A stretch of 64,000 nucleotides of DNA from Sphaerisporangium rhizosphaerae (GTDB lineage: Bacteria; Actinomycetota; Actinomycetes; Streptosporangiales; Streptosporangiaceae). Each line of letters starts with the position of its first letter. The stretch's first letter is position 1. Under the pieces are notes generated by a model that made no database searches, had not been told where the DNA came from, and saw only the letters and a list, made by a program, of their open reading frames with translations. Below are positions 60,577 through 64,000 of the stretch, piece by piece. The DNA lies in the NCBI RefSeq assembly GCF_042665155.1, contig NZ_JBHTCG010000033.1, forward strand, positions 38,962 through 102,961. The letters are read 5' to 3'. The translations under genes were made by a program, and so were the position numbers.

Positions 60577-60652
60577 ATCCCTGGCACGGAAGGCAACGAC
60601 CACCCCCGCACCCTGAACGCTTCCCCCTGTCCTCACCGCCCCTCACCAAGCG

Positions 60653-60750
60653 TCCCGTTCGCCGGCCGTCGGTCAGAGCTGTGACGTCACCGTCCTCGCC
60701 GACTTCGGTGCCGTCCCAGTCGTGCCGTCTGACCCGGCCGGCGAACGGGA
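60653..60750 (+). promoter_or_regulatory. Long interrupted stem in the ABC transporter leader
   Basis: TCCCGTTCGCCGGCCG (60653-60668) is perfectly complementary to 60735-60750, and after a 2-nt bulge GGTCAGA (60671-60677) pairs with TCTGACC (60728-60734): a 23-bp stem with a 50-nt loop. The loop holds the 10-bp palindrome GTGACGTCAC (60681-60690). It ends 36 bp before the ribosome site of the ATPase gene. It could be a structured 5' leader or a pair of distant protein sites. Confidence 0.7.
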
Positions 60751-60797
60751 TCCCCTCTCCCCGCTCGGCCGTCCAGACACACCCCCGGAGGCTCCCC

Positions 60798-62324
60798 GTG
60801 CCGCGGTCATCTCCCGACTCGGCTTCTCTCCTCGTCATGCGAGGAATCGTCAAGCAGTTCCCCGGCGTGCGCGCCCTCGACGGCGTCGACCTCGACGTCC
60901 GCGCCGGGGAGGTGCACTGCCTGCTCGGCCAGAACGGCGCGGGCAAGTCGACCCTCATCAAGGTGCTGGCCGGAGCGCACCAGCCCGACGAGGGCACCAT
61001 CACCTTCGGGGGCGAATCGGTTCGCCTGACCAGCCCGACCGCCGCGATCAGGCTGGGCGTCTCGACGATCTACCAGGAGCTCGACCTGGTCGACGGGCTG
61101 AGCGTGGCCGAGAACATCTTCCTCGGCCACGAGCCGGCCCGGATGGGGTTCGTCAGCCAGGGCGAGGTGCGCCGCGCCGCCCGCGAGCTGCTGACCGGGC
61201 TCGGCCACGGCGAGATCCGCCCGACGGCCGAGGTGGGCCGGCTGGCGCCCGCGGCCAAGCAGGTGGTCAGCATGGCCCGGGCGCTCTCGTACGACACCCG
61301 GCTGATCGTGATGGACGAGCCGTCGGCGGCCCTGGCCCACGACGAGGTGGAGAACCTGTTCCGGATCATCCGCGACCTGACCGCGCGGGGTGTGGCGGTG
61401 GTCTACATCTCCCACCGGCTGGAGGAGATCCGCGAGATCGGCGACCGGGTGACGGTCCTGAAGGACGGGCGCACGGTCGCGGTCGGGCTGCCGGCCAAGC
61501 AGACGCCCACCTCGCAGGTGGTCTCGCTCATGACCGGCCGCAACGTCGAGCACGTCTTCCCGCCCCGGCCCGCGCCCGGCGGCCACGAGGGCCGTCCGGA
61601 GATCCTGCGCGTGGAGGGGCTGAGCGTCCCCGGCCGGGTCAGGGACGTGTCGTTCACCGTGCACGCCGGGGAGATCGTCGGGCTGGCCGGGCTGGTGGGG
61701 TCGGGCCGTTCGGAGATCATCGAAGCGGTCTACGGAGCCCGCCGCGCCACGGGCAGGGTCGTCGTGGAGGGCGTCCCGGTGCGTGGCGGCAGCACCACCC
61801 GCGCCGTGCGGGCCGGCATGGGGCTCGCCCCCGAGGAGCGCAAGGCCCAGGCGCTGCTGCTCGACCAGAGCGTCATGCGCAACATCTCGCTGAGCAGCCT
61901 CGGCCGCTACGCCAGGTTCGGCTGGATGGACCGCCGCCGGGAGGCGTCCGACGCCTGGCGCCAGGTCGAGGACCTGGGCATCCGCCCCCCTCACCTGGAA
62001 CGGCCGATCAAGAACCTGTCCGGCGGCAACCAGCAGAAGGCGGTGCTGGCGCGCTGGCTGATCAACGGCCGCAGGCTGCTGCTGCTCGACGAGCCGACCC
62101 GCGGCGTCGACGTCGGGGCCCGGGCGGAGCTTTACGCCGTCATCAGGAAGCTGGCCGACGAGGGGATCGGCGTGCTGCTGGTCTCCAGCGAGGTCCCCGA
62201 GGTGCTCGGCCTGGCCGACCGGGTGCTCGTCATCCGGGAGGGGCGCGTGATCCACGAGAGCGACGCCCGGGACCTCGACGAACACAACGTCCTCGACATG
62301 ATCATGGAAGGAAGACCGGCGTGA
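60798..62324 (+). CDS. Sugar ABC transporter ATP-binding protein, RbsA/XylG type
   Basis: 508 residues from GTG 60798 with GGAGG 6 nt upstream, the usual length for this family. Two fused ATPase halves: the first with GQNGAGKST, a variant signature LAPAAKQVVSMA and VMDEPSAAL; the second with a degenerate Walker A (GLVGSGRSE), LSGGNQQKAVLARWL and LLDEPTRGVDVGA. This asymmetric pattern is typical of CUT2 monosaccharide importers (ribose, xylose, galactose). Works with the permease and binding protein encoded next. Confidence 0.93.
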   Translation: MPRSSPDSASLLVMRGIVKQFPGVRALDGVDLDVRAGEVHCLLGQNGAGKSTLIKVLAGAHQPDEGTITFGGESVRLTSPTAAIRLGVSTIYQELDLVDGLSVAENIFLGHEPARMGFVSQGEVRRAARELLTGLGHGEIRPTAEVGRLAPAAKQVVSMARALSYDTRLIVMDEPSAALAHDEVENLFRIIRDLTARGVAVVYISHRLEEIREIGDRVTVLKDGRTVAVGLPAKQTPTSQVVSLMTGRNVEHVFPPRPAPGGHEGRPEILRVEGLSVPGRVRDVSFTVHAGEIVGLAGLVGSGRSEIIEAVYGARRATGRVVVEGVPVRGGSTTRAVRAGMGLAPEERKAQALLLDQSVMRNISLSSLGRYARFGWMDRRREASDAWRQVEDLGIRPPHLERPIKNLSGGNQQKAVLARWLINGRRLLLLDEPTRGVDVGARAELYAVIRKLADEGIGVLLVSSEVPEVLGLADRVLVIREGRVIHESDARDLDEHNVLDMIMEGRPA

Positions 62325-63352
62325 GCGACTCCCTGAAGCCCGCGGTGGACGAACAGGGGACGACCGGCCGGTCACGGACCGGCGGACCCGCCCCTACCAC
62401 GACGACGCTGAACCGCCTGGGGGCGATCCCCCATCTCGGACTGATCATCGCGCTCGCGCTGCTCGCGGCGGTGGGCATGGTGACGGTGCCCGACGCCTTC
62501 GGCACCGGGTCCAACCTGGTGAGCGTGCTGTCGCTGACCGCGACCATCGGCGTGATCACCGTCGGCATGACCTTCGTGATCATCGGCGGCGGCATCGACC
62601 TGTCGGTCGGCGCCCTGATGGCGCTGGCCTCGGTGTGGGCCACCACGCTGGCCACGCAGGCCTACGGCCCGTTCGTGATGATCGTGTGCGCCGTCCTGGT
62701 GGGCGCCGGCGCCGGCCTGGTCAACGGGCTGCTGATCGCCTATGGGCGGATGGTGCCGTTCATCGCCACGCTGGCGATGCTCGTGGCCGCCCGCGGGCTG
62801 GCGCAGCGGATGTCGGACCGCAGGACCCAGCTCGTGCAGCAGGGCAACGACGCGATCGTGGGGCTCTCCACGACGCGGGTGCTCGGCCTGCCCGTGCTGG
62901 TGTACATCTTCGCCGTCGTCGTGCTGCTGGGCTGGATCCTGCTGAACCGCACCACCTTCGGCCGGCGCACCTACGCGGTCGGCGGCAACCCTGAGGCCGC
63001 GCGCCTGGCCGGCATCGACGTGCGCCGCCACACCGTGCTGCTGTACGTGCTGTCCGGCCTGTGCTGCGGCATCGCGGCGGTACTGATCATGGCCAGGACG
63101 ACGACCGGCTCGTCGACGCACGGCGACCTGTACGAACTGGACGCGATCGCCGCGGTCATCATCGGCGGCACGCTCCTCACCGGCGGCCGGGGGAGCATCA
63201 TCGGCTCCATCCTCGGCCTGCTGATCTTCACGTTGATCACCAACCTGTTCATCCTGAACGGGCTGAACACCAGCGACCAGCTCATCGCCAAGGGGATCAT
63301 CATCGTCGTCGCCGTGCTGTTGCAGCGGCGAAGCCTGGCGACAGGCACCTGA
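62321..63352 (+). CDS. Sugar ABC transporter permease, RbsC type
   Basis: 343 residues; GTG 62321 overlaps the ATPase stop as GTGA with GGAAGGAAG upstream. About 8-10 membrane helices; family signatures VGMTFVIIGGGIDLSVGALMAL, FGRRTYAVGGNPEAARLAGI and DAIAAVIIGGTLLTGG are present. It forms the membrane channel of the CUT2 importer. The soluble tail before helix 1 is Thr/Gly-rich. Confidence 0.93.
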   Translation: MSDSLKPAVDEQGTTGRSRTGGPAPTTTTLNRLGAIPHLGLIIALALLAAVGMVTVPDAFGTGSNLVSVLSLTATIGVITVGMTFVIIGGGIDLSVGALMALASVWATTLATQAYGPFVMIVCAVLVGAGAGLVNGLLIAYGRMVPFIATLAMLVAARGLAQRMSDRRTQLVQQGNDAIVGLSTTRVLGLPVLVYIFAVVVLLGWILLNRTTFGRRTYAVGGNPEAARLAGIDVRRHTVLLYVLSGLCCGIAAVLIMARTTTGSSTHGDLYELDAIAAVIIGGTLLTGGRGSIIGSILGLLIFTLITNLFILNGLNTSDQLIAKGIIIVVAVLLQRRSLATGT

Positions 63353-63354
63353 AA

Positions 63355-63393
63355 CCGCGGAGCCCTCTCCACTTCGCGGCGAGGGCTCCGCGG
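63355..63393 (+). terminator. Intercistronic hairpin before the binding-protein gene
   Basis: A 13-bp perfect stem (63355-63367 with 63381-63393) and 13-nt loop start two bases after the permease stop. Such stems between permease and binding-protein genes commonly stabilise or partly terminate the message, allowing a different level of the binding protein. Confidence 0.65.
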
Positions 63394-63434
63394 CCGGATC
63401 GCGCATGCGATCAGCTGCACCCAAAGGAGAGATC

Positions 63435-64000
63435 ATGGAAAAGAACGTAGGCCGGCGCGGTTTCCTGGTGAGCGGCGCCGTCGTCGGCGCCGGCGCCCTG
63501 GTGAGCGCCTGCACGAGCAACGAGCCGGCCGCCGCGCCCTCCGCCGCCGCCACCCAGGCCGCCGCGGCGGCGGGGACGGACAACGACAAGCCCGGCGAGA
63601 AGGTGGTCATCGGGTTCTCGGCTCCGGCGGCCGACCATGGCTGGATCGCGGCGATCACCAAGAACGCGCAGGACGCGGCGAAGAAGTACTCGGATGTGGA
63701 GTTCAAGCCGGTCGAGCCGACCAATGACATCAACCAGCAGATCTCGGCGGTGGAGTCGTTGATCGCCGCCAAGGTGAGTGCGCTGGTGATCCTGCCCAAC
63801 GATGGTGAGCAGTTGAACCAGGTGGCTCGTAAGGCGATGGACGCCGGCATTCCGGTGATCAACGTCGACCGGATCTTCCCCGACAAGCTCTCGTACCGGA
63901 CGTGGATCGGGGGGGACAATTACGGCATGGGCGTGGCCGCGGGTACTTACATCGGCAAGACGCTGAAGGACAAGGGCGTGTCCAACCCGGTGATCCTGGA
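63435..64000 (+). CDS. Sugar ABC transporter substrate-binding lipoprotein, RbsB type (partial)
   Basis: ATG 63435 with AAAGGAG upstream; the frame is open to the window end (188 codons). Twin-arginine start GRRGFLVSG and the lipobox VSAC with Cys26 mark a Tat-exported lipoprotein. After an Ala-rich linker the periplasmic-binding fold begins: KVVIGFSAPAADHGWIAAI, NQQISAVESLIAAKVSALVI, and VINVDRIFPDK. It captures a monosaccharide for the importer. Specificity cannot be read from this half. Confidence 0.9.
   Translation, partial: MEKNVGRRGFLVSGAVVGAGALVSACTSNEPAAAPSAAATQAAAAAGTDNDKPGEKVVIGFSAPAADHGWIAAITKNAQDAAKKYSDVEFKPVEPTNDINQQISAVESLIAAKVSALVILPNDGEQLNQVARKAMDAGIPVINVDRIFPDKLSYRTWIGGDNYGMGVAAGTYIGKTLKDKGVSNPVIL

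Noticed and set aside
58971..60797. A frame extending the sugar ABC ATPase upstream by about 600 codons
   Set aside because: It runs out of frame over the plus-strand ROK gene; the ATPase has a good GTG with GGAGG at 60798 and normal family length.

Overview
The window is very GC-rich DNA with dense genes, strong purine-rich ribosome binding sites, frequent GTG starts, ATGA/GTGA stop-start overlaps and families typical of actinomycetes (SARP regulator, type VII secretion genes, XRE/DUF5753 plus DUF397 pairs, SAM-methyltransferase DUF574, DUF4235, GPGG small membrane protein). It is most likely a chromosomal segment of a filamentous actinomycete; Streptosporangiales is my inference from gene content. 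No rRNA, tRNA, CRISPR array or complete insertion sequence was seen.

Layout. (1) 1-8.3 kb: tail of an oligopeptide-type ABC ATPase, then a minus-strand beta-glucan degradation set: ROK regulator, twin beta-helix protein, GH64 beta-1,3-glucanase and GH3 beta-glucosidase. All three secreted proteins carry the same discoidin (F5/8 type C) module. (2) 8.5-22.4 kb: a SARP/AfsR-type regulator beside a compact type VII secretion locus (two small WXG100-like proteins, an EccC/EssC ATPase, a large Pro/Thr/Ser-rich secreted-type protein, a LysM-like membrane protein and a lipoprotein). (3) 22.5-33.5 kb: mixed single genes (ECF sigma factor, methyltransferases, PadR pair, FMN reductase, esterase, ABM and DinB proteins, metallophosphoesterase, ABC-F ATPase, NlpC/P60 hydrolase). 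(4) 33.6-42.5 kb: an apparent stress island of small membrane and helical proteins, an SDR, two glycosyltransferases, a BON-domain protein, a phosphoesterase and a 49-residue GPGG protein; several starts are preceded by GNNT-N14/15-GGGTA-like promoters resembling stress sigma-B sites. (5) 42.6-50 kb: an accessory region with nucleotidyltransferase and PIN toxin-antitoxin modules, two of them broken, with decayed duplicate fragments, plus an ArsR-MFS pair and an XRE-DUF397-ATPase set. (6) 50.2-64 kb: a giant ThuA / sugar-dehydrogenase / PKD / CBM6 protein, two divergent paralogous ROK regulators and a ribose-type sugar ABC transporter cut by the window end.

Regions 1 and 6 look like two sugar-responsive loci: enzymes outside the cell release or oxidise sugars, ROK proteins sense them, and the ABC system imports them. 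The most unusual item is a 23-bp interrupted stem (60653-60750) in the leader of the sugar transporter operon. Other items worth checking are the type VII locus with a WXG100 protein lacking the WXG tripeptide, the decayed toxin-antitoxin copies that bracket the ArsR-MFS pair, and an 18-bp tandem array ending in an inverted copy.
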